Assembly (NCBI GenBank): GCA_003640335.1
Contig: RBKG01000045.1
Coordinates: 1 to 5,862, forward strand
Reading direction: 5' to 3'
Source: Porphyromonas sp.
GTDB taxonomy: Bacteria; Bacteroidota; Bacteroidia; Bacteroidales; Porphyromonadaceae
Length of the DNA: 5,862 bases
Positions 1 through 5,862 of the stretch are shown piece after piece. The notes beneath the pieces are model-generated. The model was not told where the DNA came from and ran no database searches. It was given only the letters and a program-made list of their open reading frames with translations. The position numbers and the translations under genes are program-made. The first letter of the stretch is position 1. Each line of letters starts with the position of its first letter.

Positions 1-305
1 TAAATACAAGTGCCTTTACCTTGACGGCTTTTATTCGTCCTTATCTAGTTAAAACAATTGCTAATGCGCAGGATAAGATAGAGCAAGTACCACTTCCGTC
101 TGTCATTGAAGGAGGTGCATTTGCGTTACTTTTAGAGGTATTCTGTGTGCATCACCTCTTGATGTATCTTTTATCATTCACAATAACCGTAAGTATAATC
201 GATACGCTTATTCATTTTGGCGCAGGTCTAGCCCTATCCTTTTTGATTGCAGCGATTATGCTGTATACATTGAACATCCGCATTTATCCCAATAAGCATG
301 GTTAA
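1..305 (+). CDS. mreD: Rod shape-determining protein MreD, C-terminal part (5' truncated by window edge)
   Basis: The reading frame is open from position 3 to the TAA at 303-305, giving about 100 codons. There is no convincing start inside: the TTG at 21 lies mid-protein, and the codons before it (reading NTSAFTL) fit the conserved MreD stretch that precedes the F-I-R-P motif. MreD is a small inner-membrane protein of the elongasome, usually about 165-175 residues in this group, so roughly the last 60% is present. Two hydrophobic helices are visible, one around ALLLEVFCVHHLLMYLLSF and one around FGAGLALSFLIAAIMLY, followed by a short polar tail (NIRIYPNKHG). The last 8 bp overlap the start of mrdA, implying co-transcription and probable translational coupling. 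MreB and MreC are expected just upstream but are outside the window. The assignment rests on context plus the membrane pattern, since MreD sequences diverge strongly. Confidence 0.85.
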   Translation, partial: NTSAFTLTAFIRPYLVKTIANAQDKIEQVPLPSVIEGGAFALLLEVFCVHHLLMYLLSFTITVSIIDTLIHFGAGLALSFLIAAIMLYTLNIRIYPNKHG

Positions 306-2157
306 TGATCAGTACTATCAGAGGAGACTCTTGATGATACTCTTTGTTGCCTTCATCGCTGTAACTTTTATTGCTCGTCTCTTCTACTTACAAGTGCTTA
401 GCCCTAATTATCAAGAAAGAGCTAAGCGCAACGCTTATTATAACAAAGCTATCTATCCGGCTAGAGGGATTATATTTGACCGTAATGGCAACTTGCTTGT
501 TGCTAATAAGCCAGCTTATGACCTAATGGTGACAATGAGTGAGGTTCCCAAAGATTTAGATACCCTTAGCCTTGCTCGTGTGTTATCTGTCAGTGTAGAG
601 GAACTGAGATTAAGCTTGCAAAAAGTCAAAGACCGTAAGATAAATAGAGGTTATTCGCCTTATACTCCCCAAATCTTGATGAGCCATTTGGAACCTAGAG
701 AAGTCGCTAGGTTGCAAGAGCAGTTGTATAAGTACACTGGCTTTAGTGTGCAGAGTCGTACGATAAGACATTATGAATATCATCATGCTGCACATATACT
801 TGGTTATCTATCTGAAGCGAGTAGTCTTGATTTAGAGCGTGATAGTTCTTTAGCTGCAGGGGATTACATTGGGAAATCTGGCGTAGAGCGTCGGTATGAT
901 AGTTTGCTTAGAGGTACAAAAGGTCAAGAAATTCTACTTAGAGATTCGCGAGGTCGCATTAAGGGAAAGTATAATAATGGTCTTGATGATACGCCTATGG
1001 TTAATGGGCGAGACTTAACTCTTTCTATTGATTCCGGCCTTCAAGCTATTGGCGAACGTATGATGCGCGGTAAGCGTGGAGCTATTGTCGCTATCGAGCC
1101 TGAGACAGGAGAAGTATTAGCTTTAGTCACTTCGCCTACATTTGACCCTGAAATACTTGCCGGTAAAGACAAGGGAGAGCAGTATAAGCTCCTAGAGCAG
1201 GGGGAGGGTAAGCCTCTACTGAATAGAGCTATTATGGGCGGATATCCTCCCGGGTCAACATTTAAAGCAGGGCAAGCCGCCATCTTTCTTGAAGAAAAAG
1301 TTGTAACTCCCGAAACAAGATTTTCTTGTTTTAGAGGTTATCCTCTCTTGCGTGGACGTCCTAAGTGTCACCCTCATGCTCCATCTCCTAATCTTACTTA
1401 CTCACTTGAAACTTCTTGTAATGCTTACTATTGCTGGGGTATGCATTTCTTACTAGATGATAGGAAGAGGCATCGTACAGTGCAAGAGGCTTTTGAAGCA
1501 TGGAAGAATCATATCATAGCTCTAGGTTATGGCTATAAGACTGGAATTGATTTACCGGGAGAGAAGCGTGGTTATATCCCGAATAGCAAAGTCTATGATA
1601 AGGTGTACAAGGGAAGGTGGAATTCATCAAGTATTATCTCTATTTCTATTGGTCAAGGAGAGGTCTTGGCGACACCGTTGCAAATAGCTAACCTTGTAGC
1701 CATCATTGCTAATCGTGGTTATTGGCATCGTCCTCACGTGATTCATGCAATTGCAGGAGTCCCTCTTGATACAGCTTATACGAATAAGCAACAAACGGGT
1801 ATTAAGTCTTCTAATTGGGAATATGTTGTGGAGGGTATGAGTAGGGCTGTTAAGGCAGGTACTTGTCGGGCTGCAAACTTTGCTCCCGGAGAATTTGAAG
1901 TGTGCGGTAAAACTGGTACAGCTCAAAACCCTCATGGGCATGACCACTCAGCGTTTATTGGCTTCGCTCCAAGGCACTCTCCTCGTATAGCTGTGAGTGT
2001 TTACGTAGAGAATGGTGGCTTTGGTGCTAAGTATGGCGTACCTATGGGACGCGTTATGATGGAGTACTATTTGCGTAAAGGTAAGCTTTCGGGAGGAGGA
2101 CAGTCTGTAGCCAATGCAATGGCAGCTAGCTCAATATCATATTACTCTAATAACTAG
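298..2157 (+). CDS. mrdA: Penicillin-binding protein 2 (peptidoglycan D,D-transpeptidase)
   Basis: This 619-residue class B penicillin-binding protein crosslinks peptidoglycan during cell elongation as partner of RodA, acting in the periplasm while anchored in the inner membrane. A single N-terminal anchor spans about residues 11-33. The pedestal domain begins with the conserved block around ARGIIFDRNGNLLVAN (55-70). The transpeptidase domain carries all three active-site motifs: S320-T-F-K323 (catalytic serine S320), S373-C-N375 and K538-T-G540. A Cys/His cluster (C344, C357, H358, H360, C374) sits between and at these motifs and may bind zinc. The ATG at 298 overlaps the mreD stop and gives a normal short cytoplasmic tail. 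An in-frame ATG at 334 has a Shine-Dalgarno-like GAGGAG at 321-326, but starting there would remove the tail and part of the flank of the anchor, so 298 is preferred. rodA follows immediately, as expected for this pair. The C-terminus after the fold is a short Gly/Ser/Ala-rich tail. Confidence 0.97.
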   Translation: MVNDQYYQRRLLMILFVAFIAVTFIARLFYLQVLSPNYQERAKRNAYYNKAIYPARGIIFDRNGNLLVANKPAYDLMVTMSEVPKDLDTLSLARVLSVSVEELRLSLQKVKDRKINRGYSPYTPQILMSHLEPREVARLQEQLYKYTGFSVQSRTIRHYEYHHAAHILGYLSEASSLDLERDSSLAAGDYIGKSGVERRYDSLLRGTKGQEILLRDSRGRIKGKYNNGLDDTPMVNGRDLTLSIDSGLQAIGERMMRGKRGAIVAIEPETGEVLALVTSPTFDPEILAGKDKGEQYKLLEQGEGKPLLNRAIMGGYPPGSTFKAGQAAIFLEEKVVTPETRFSCFRGYPLLRGRPKCHPHAPSPNLTYSLETSCNAYYCWGMHFLLDDRKRHRTVQEAFEAWKNHIIALGYGYKTGIDLPGEKRGYIPNSKVYDKVYKGRWNSSSIISISIGQGEVLATPLQIANLVAIIANRGYWHRPHVIHAIAGVPLDTAYTNKQQTGIKSSNWEYVVEGMSRAVKAGTCRAANFAPGEFEVCGKTGTAQNPHGHDHSAFIGFAPRHSPRIAVSVYVENGGFGAKYGVPMGRVMMEYYLRKGKLSGGGQSVANAMAASSISYYSNN

Positions 2158-2163
2158 TTGGAT

Positions 2164-3627
2164 ATGCAGTATAATAGAAATAACTCTTTATGGTCTTCTA
2201 TTGATTGGTGGACAATCGGGATGTATATCTGCCTGCTTATCGCTGGTTGGTTCTCTATTTGTGGTGCGACATACAATTTTAAGATAGACGAACTTCTTGC
2301 ACCCGGTAGTAGACCTGTTATGCAGGCTATTTGGATAGGTCTAGGTCTGTTGATTGCCTTTGGCGTGTTGATGGTAAACTCCGATATTTTTGAAACCGGG
2401 GCACCGCTGTTTTATGCGCTCATGTTGCTGCTGTGTATGGTCACTATTGTGGTAGCTCCTGATATTAAAGGCTCTCGCTCTTGGCTTGTTATAGGTCCTT
2501 TAAGGTTGCAACCGGCTGAATTTACAAAGGTTGCGACGGCACTTACTCTTGCTTGGCAATGTAGTAAGTATGGCTTTGAAATCAAAAGCGTGCGCAGTTA
2601 CCTCATTGTGATGGCTATCATACTTACCCCTGTTTTACTTATCATAGGTCAGAGTGAAACGGGGTCTGCTTTGGTTTTCTTTGCTCTCTTTATAGCTCTT
2701 TATCGAGAAGGGTTTACGGGGCTTTTTCTTGGTTTAGGAGGTATTGCAGTTCTTTATTTTATCTCAGCTCTAATCTTTGATGAGGTTATTTGGTTTGGGA
2801 AAACAGATGCTGCACTCTTCCTTTTGAGCAATATGATTATGCTCTTTTCTCTCATTATGCTGGCTGTATATGGTCGTAGGCAGGAGAGAAACAGCATGTT
2901 TATAGGCTTAGGGTTATTGGCCTCTCAACTGATACTTTGGATAATTAACACCTATTTAGTGAGCTTTAATCTCGCTTGGGTTGCACTTGCTCTGCTAATT
3001 CTGCTAGCCTGCTACTATATTTATTTATGGGCAGGAGAAGCTATGTACGAGTATTTGTTTATTGGGGTATTTGCTTTGGGTTCTCTAGGCTTCTTCTTTT
3101 CAACAAATTATGTTTTTGATAATATCCTGCAACCACACCAGCAGGTTCGCATTAAGCTCTCTTTGGGAATCGAGGAGGATGTGCGAGGTAAAGGTTACAA
3201 TGTAGACCAATCTAAAATTGCCATTGGTTCGGGTGGCTTATGGGGTAAAGGCTTCCTTGAAGGAACACAGACTAAGCTCAATTATGTCCCAGAGCAGGAT
3301 ACGGACTTTATCTTTTGTACAGTTGGAGAGGAGCAGGGTTTCTTAGGTTCAAGTCTGTTAATTATTGGCTATAGTATCTTCATTTTGCGTTTATGCTCGC
3401 TTGCCGAACGGCAAACGACTAAGTTTGGACGTGTCTATGGATATTCTGTTGCCGTTATTTTTTTATTCCATCTCAGCATTAATGTGGGTATGGTCATGGG
3501 CTTAGTGCCTGTTATCGGGATACCACTTCCGTTCTTCAGCTATGGCGGTTCATCGTTGTGGGGATTTAGTTTTATGCTTTTCATCTTCTTGGGTATCGAT
3601 GCTAGACGCAATAATAAACATCTTTAG
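2164..3627 (+). CDS. rodA: RodA, SEDS-family peptidoglycan glycosyltransferase
   Basis: RodA is the polytopic inner-membrane enzyme that polymerises lipid II into glycan strands for side-wall growth, working with PBP2 encoded just upstream. Signature SEDS blocks are present (numbering from the ATG at 2164): GSRSWLVIGPLRLQPAEFTK near 103-122, QSETGSAL near 163-170, HQQVRIKLSLG near 325-335, QSKIAIGSGGLWGKG near 349-363, PEQDTDFIF near 376-384 and VPVIGIPLPFFSYGGSS near 448-464. By alignment to the HTDFIFA motif of E. coli RodA, the catalytic aspartate should be the second Asp of QDTDF (D381). The protein is about 487 residues against about 370 in E. coli. The extra length is a hydrophobic insert near residues 200-298, as seen in Bacteroidota homologues. 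The start is ambiguous: an in-frame TTG at 2158 abuts the mrdA stop, but the ATG at 2164 is a stronger codon and leaves a normal N-terminus (MQYNRNNSLW). No Shine-Dalgarno sequence favours either. Confidence 0.96.
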   Translation: MQYNRNNSLWSSIDWWTIGMYICLLIAGWFSICGATYNFKIDELLAPGSRPVMQAIWIGLGLLIAFGVLMVNSDIFETGAPLFYALMLLLCMVTIVVAPDIKGSRSWLVIGPLRLQPAEFTKVATALTLAWQCSKYGFEIKSVRSYLIVMAIILTPVLLIIGQSETGSALVFFALFIALYREGFTGLFLGLGGIAVLYFISALIFDEVIWFGKTDAALFLLSNMIMLFSLIMLAVYGRRQERNSMFIGLGLLASQLILWIINTYLVSFNLAWVALALLILLACYYIYLWAGEAMYEYLFIGVFALGSLGFFFSTNYVFDNILQPHQQVRIKLSLGIEEDVRGKGYNVDQSKIAIGSGGLWGKGFLEGTQTKLNYVPEQDTDFIFCTVGEEQGFLGSSLLIIGYSIFILRLCSLAERQTTKFGRVYGYSVAVIFLFHLSINVGMVMGLVPVIGIPLPFFSYGGSSLWGFSFMLFIFLGIDARRNNKHL

Positions 3628-3632
3628 TCCTT

Positions 3633-4868
3633 ATGGTATCAGCCTTATTTATCGCTTCTAGATTAGCTCGGGGAAAGAGCTCAAATAGGACAGATAAGCT
3701 CCTATGGCTAAGTATCTCGGGTATTGTCATTAGTACCCTCGTAATACTTATATCACTTTCGGTTATACTTGGCTTTAAGCGTCAGGTGTCTTCTATTGCT
3801 TATAGTCAAACAGGGCATATCAGTTTGTATCCTTATGGTGAAAATTGGCTGAGTACACAGCAATACATAGATGCCTCTCCTAAGCTCATTGATTATCTGG
3901 AGCGACAGCCAGAAATCAAGTCAGTTTCTCCATTACTGCAGGATATAGCTCTCTTGAAGACGAAAGATGACTTTAAGACTATCCCGCTTTATGGCATTGA
4001 AGGGAATAGATATAATCCATTCTTCTCTCAACAGTTGTTTTTAGGCAGACTGCCAAACTTTTCCCAATATGATACCTCTTCCGTTCCTCTAGTTTTGCCT
4101 TCTGCTGTTGCTAATAGGCTTGATTACAAAGTCGGAGATAAAGTTCGATTATACTTTCTCACTAATCGTATAAAAATTAGGGCATTTACTCTAGTTGGGA
4201 TTTATCAAAGTGCAGGTCTGAGTGAGATGCCTGCTCTTTGTCCGCATGATGTATTGCAAAAAATAAAAGGAATTAATGCGGGACAATACAATAGAATAGC
4301 CTTGACCGCTGCAGATGGATTGAACTCAACAGAATTAAGTTCTATTACTATTAGCAAACTTAGCCAACAGCAAGTTGCACCTATTCAAAACTATGGCTTA
4401 AGTACAGCGGAGGAGCTTATGCCAGATATTTTTTCATGGCTATCAATGCTTGACTCTAATGTGATTTTCTTGATTGTAGTCATGCTCATCATAGGAGCTT
4501 TTACAATGATTTCGGGTGTTATCATTATCATCTTAGATAAGACTGCACAAATAGGAATTCTTAAGGCATTAGGTGCAAGCAATAGGCTTATTCGTCAGTT
4601 GTTTACGTGGATAGCCTTAAGGTTCATAGTGCTGGGAATTATTTTAGGGAATGTTCTTGCTTTGCTCCTTATTGGCTTACAATATCAGTTTAAGCTGATA
4701 CCTCTTAATCCCGAAGATTATTATATGGATAGTGTCCCCGTTGTGTTTGATGCTTGGGTATGGCTTGCAGTCAATTTAGGCGTGGTGGCGACATTGCTTA
4801 TAGTAGTCTTGCTGACGACTCGTATTATTGCGAGTATTAAGCCTAGTTCTACTATGAAGTTTGAATAA
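3633..4868 (+). CDS. ABC transporter permease, FtsX/LolC-LolE type
   Basis: This 411-residue protein has the architecture of lipoprotein-release (LolC/LolE) permeases: a short cytoplasmic N-terminus, one membrane helix (about 24-47) ending in the typical LGFKRQV, a periplasmic MacB-PCD-like domain of about 220 residues (50-270), then three helices (about 275-301, 322-350 and 373-397) forming the FtsX domain. The helix-2 to helix-3 loop carries the family motif IGILKALGAS (307-316), which contacts the ATPase. The block LNPEDYYMDSVPV (358-370) before the last helix is also typical of LolCE-like permeases. In the cell it would couple cytoplasmic ATP hydrolysis to release of lipoproteins from the inner membrane toward the outer membrane. 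No ATPase (LolD) or second permease is nearby, so it probably works as a homodimer with a partner encoded elsewhere. It starts 5 bp after rodA and is most likely the last gene of the operon. The family is certain; the lipoprotein substrate is inferred, because related permeases serve other exporters. Confidence 0.9.
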   Translation: MVSALFIASRLARGKSSNRTDKLLWLSISGIVISTLVILISLSVILGFKRQVSSIAYSQTGHISLYPYGENWLSTQQYIDASPKLIDYLERQPEIKSVSPLLQDIALLKTKDDFKTIPLYGIEGNRYNPFFSQQLFLGRLPNFSQYDTSSVPLVLPSAVANRLDYKVGDKVRLYFLTNRIKIRAFTLVGIYQSAGLSEMPALCPHDVLQKIKGINAGQYNRIALTAADGLNSTELSSITISKLSQQQVAPIQNYGLSTAEELMPDIFSWLSMLDSNVIFLIVVMLIIGAFTMISGVIIIILDKTAQIGILKALGASNRLIRQLFTWIALRFIVLGIILGNVLALLLIGLQYQFKLIPLNPEDYYMDSVPVVFDAWVWLAVNLGVVATLLIVVLLTTRIIASIKPSSTMKFE

Positions 4869-4886
4869 GAAGAAATAGTACTATAG

Positions 4887-4917
4887 GAGACAATTGCGCA
4901 ATGGTCTCATTTTATTT
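4887..4917 (+). terminator. Putative intrinsic terminator of the mreD-mrdA-rodA-permease operon
   Basis: Beginning 18 bp after the permease stop, GAGAC (4887-4891) pairs with GTCTC (4904-4908). Inside it, separated by a single A/G mismatch, ATTGC (4893-4897) pairs with GCAAT (4898-4902); the central bases would form the loop. A T-rich tract, ATTTTATTT (4909-4917), follows. This is the form of a Rho-independent terminator for the + strand. It overlaps the final codon and stop of the convergent minus-strand gene, which ends at 4912. On the minus strand the hairpin is not followed by a comparably T-rich run, so bidirectional action is doubtful. No folding energy was computed. Confidence 0.7.
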
Positions 4918-5145
4918 AAGCACAATATAAAAATCATCTTTGCCTTTCCATGAGATCTTATGATATTTACTATCAGTTAATCCTATTTCTTTGTAGTAAT
5001 CCACTAATTCTGAGGGAGACCAATCTTTTCCGTTAGAAAAAAGGGCTTCTAATACAATTAGTTTTTTTATCAAAGTTATCCGTTGAGTTATATCCTTTGT
5101 AGGTAAATCTAACGCATAATACTTCCCTTTTTTTACGAATCCCAT
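4912..5145 (-). CDS. Small hypothetical protein, 77 residues, 5' end uncertain
   Basis: The product is not recognised. From the ATG at 5145 the frame encodes a soluble, lysine-rich 77-residue protein with no membrane segment, Cys or obvious catalytic motif. A central stretch (about 17-38) looks helical, and the C-terminus reads KISWKGKDDFYIVLK, with a likely beta ending. A Shine-Dalgarno-like AAGAAGGAA (5163-5155 on the minus strand) sits 9 nt before this ATG, which supports it. However, the same frame stays open another 35 sense codons up to a TGA at 5253-5251, and the added residues (such as VVQLAGQSILL and DNFKKELIAMGF) read like natural protein joined to the annotated start. That extension has no ATG, GTG or TTG, so the gene may be 5' truncated, frameshifted, or started at a rare codon such as the ATT at 5223-5221. 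GC is about 30% over 4921-5100 by hand count, lower than in the operon. It lies downstream of the membrane-protein gene on the same strand and converges on the permease gene. Confidence 0.55.
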   Translation of the reverse strand: MGFVKKGKYYALDLPTKDITQRITLIKKLIVLEALFSNGKDWSPSELVDYYKEIGLTDSKYHKISWKGKDDFYIVLK

Positions 5146-5261
5146 AGCAATAAGTTCCTTCTTAAAATTATCACTAGAATTACTAAGTAGAATACTCTGC
5201 CCAGCTAATTGAACTACTATAATTTTGTTGTCTAAACTTTCTCTCTTTTTTCAAGATCTTT

Positions 5262-5675
5262 CTAATGATTGAAGAAGTACAAGCAGAGAATGAAGCCCCC
5301 CCAGGTTCCTGCCATATAACTCCAAAATATGATTTTCCCAACAATCTTCTCTCGAGATGATTTATGGCTATAGCTCTTAATAAACGGCCTCCAACGACAT
5401 TTTCGGAAGTACTTATAATATAAGAGAGACAAGACGGGGATAAAGAAAAGAGACGCATACAGCCATGAGCTAAATTCTCGCCTAGAAGTTATAGGGATAT
5501 GTTGTATAATATCCCAGCCTAGATAAAATTCAACGCAATAAAAGAGGGTCAGGAGGTTAAACAACAAGCAGAGGGTAATAACAAATAGAGTATCTGAGAG
5601 CCACCCTCCTCGAAAAGAATGGTCTTGTCTTTGGGCTAGATAGTATTCTGTCCAATAGATAATATCATCCAACAT
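5262..5675 (-). CDS. Hypothetical small membrane protein, 137 residues
   Basis: The product is not recognised. The frame runs from the ATG at 5675 to the TAG at 5264-5262. It shows three hydrophobic segments: about residues 26-51 (WLSDTLFVITLCLLFNLLTLFY onward), 71-90 (WLYASLFFIPVLSLLYYKYF) and 113-135 (GKIIFWSYMAGTWGGFILC onward). The stretch RKCRWRPFIKSYSHKSSREK (91-110) between helices 2 and 3 is strongly basic and, by the positive-inside rule, should be cytoplasmic. The N-terminal 25 residues are polar and aromatic-rich (IIYWTEYYLAQRQ). There is no signal peptide or enzymatic motif. The helix-basic loop-helix layout favours this frame over an overlapping frame at 5183-5458, which lacks such structure. 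The overall look, with a YY-rich N-terminus, an FNLLTL helix and a basic YxKY loop, resembles small Bacteroidota membrane proteins of unknown function, some found beside toxin genes. That comparison is from memory and is only suggestive. No Shine-Dalgarno sequence precedes the start. Confidence 0.7.
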   Translation of the reverse strand: MLDDIIYWTEYYLAQRQDHSFRGGWLSDTLFVITLCLLFNLLTLFYCVEFYLGWDIIQHIPITSRREFSSWLYASLFFIPVLSLLYYKYFRKCRWRPFIKSYSHKSSREKIVGKIIFWSYMAGTWGGFILCLYFFNH

Positions 5676-5862
5676 AGGTGTACGTTGTCAAACAAAAGTG
5701 CACAACTGCAAATGTAGTTATTTACTCTGATATTCCATTGTTTTTATTATTAAAAAATCTTTTGTTGATTGAATTTAGCTTTATTATTCCTCTTGTCTTT
5801 TATCTTTTCTCATAGGTCTTCAGTGATGGTTTCCATCGAGTTATAGTCCTACTCCAGACCAT
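5676..5862. other. Intergenic AT-rich region, no supported gene
   Basis: Nothing with convincing coding character is seen on either strand. The minus strand has a 20-codon open frame entering from the right edge and ending at the TAA at 5802-5800; its residues (ending RWKPSLKTYEKR) match nothing I recognise and it is too short to judge. A second minus-strand frame (5836-5750) is open apart from one TGA at 5812-5810 and reads METITEDL then EKIKDKRNNKAKFNQQKIF. This might be a decayed fragment, but it could be chance. The stretch also contains the weak promoter candidate for the membrane-protein gene. Confidence 0.5.
5709..5716 (-). promoter_or_regulatory. Possible Bacteroidota-type -7 promoter element for the minus-strand genes
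   Basis: On the minus strand this site reads TACATTTG, a full match to the Bacteroides -7 consensus TAnnTTTG, 33 bp before the ATG at 5675. No good -33 element (TTTG or TTG) lies at the expected 19-21 bp upstream. An A/T-rich stretch at 5741-5757, which can form a weak TTTTTA/TAAAAA hairpin, occupies the area just further upstream and could act like an UP element. The half-matched promoter makes this a low-confidence call. Confidence 0.25.

Noticed and set aside
321..336. Internal start for mrdA at the ATG at 334, preceded by GAGGAG
   Set aside because: Bacteroidota seldom depend on Shine-Dalgarno sequences, homologues have a short cytoplasmic tail before the anchor, and the ATG at 298 overlaps the mreD stop as expected for coupled genes.
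610..795. Minus-strand open frame inside mrdA, with similar ones at 1041-1283 and 1627-1947
   Set aside because: They lie wholly within the well-supported PBP2 gene, and their translations have no family-like features.
2158..2163. TTG at 2158 as the rodA start
   Set aside because: It remains possible because it abuts the mrdA stop, but the ATG two codons later is a stronger start and the two forms differ by only two residues.
4391..4582. Minus-strand open frame inside the permease gene
   Set aside because: It is antisense to the conserved FtsX domain and has no independent support.
5183..5458. Minus-strand open frame of 91 codons overlapping the membrane-protein gene
   Set aside because: It overlaps the 137-codon frame for most of its length, shows no helix or domain pattern, and is explained as an out-of-frame shadow. 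It would matter only if the A run at 5246-5251 were a real slip site.
5741..5757. A/T-only hairpin TTTTTA/TAAAAA as a terminator
   Set aside because: The stem has no G-C pairs and would be too weak. It is better described as an A/T-rich tract near the possible promoter.

Overview
The window looks like chromosome from a Bacteroidota (Bacteroidales-type) bacterium. The evidence is the gene order mreD-mrdA-rodA, an enlarged RodA of about 490 residues, a PBP2 with a Cys/His-rich insert before its SCN motif, and starts that mostly lack a Shine-Dalgarno sequence. This is recognition from sequence features only; no database comparison was run.

Positions 1-4868 (+ strand) hold a tightly packed cell-elongation operon: the 3' part of mreD (cut by the window edge), mrdA (PBP2, transpeptidase), rodA (SEDS glycosyltransferase) and a LolC/LolE-type ABC transporter permease. 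mreD and mrdA overlap by 8 bp. The mrdA-rodA gap is 0 or 6 bp depending on the rodA start, and the rodA-permease gap is 5 bp. RodA polymerises glycan strands from lipid II, PBP2 crosslinks them, and MreD is part of the membrane scaffold linking them to MreB/MreC, which are presumably encoded just upstream. The permease probably belongs to a lipoprotein-release type transporter whose ATPase is not in the window. A GC-rich hairpin followed by a T-rich tract at 4887-4917 probably ends this operon.

Positions 4912-5862 run in the opposite direction and are more AT-rich. Two small unrecognised genes converge on the operon: a 137-residue protein with three predicted membrane helices (5262-5675) and, downstream of it, a 77-residue soluble protein (4912-5145). 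The smaller gene's reading frame continues 35 sense codons upstream of its first ATG without a standard start codon, which suggests either a decayed 5' end or an unusual start. Positions 5676-5862 are mostly non-coding, with one weak promoter candidate. I find no RNA gene, CRISPR array or complete mobile element. The main part of the window is ordinary core genome; the minus-strand pair is the accessory part and the most uncertain.
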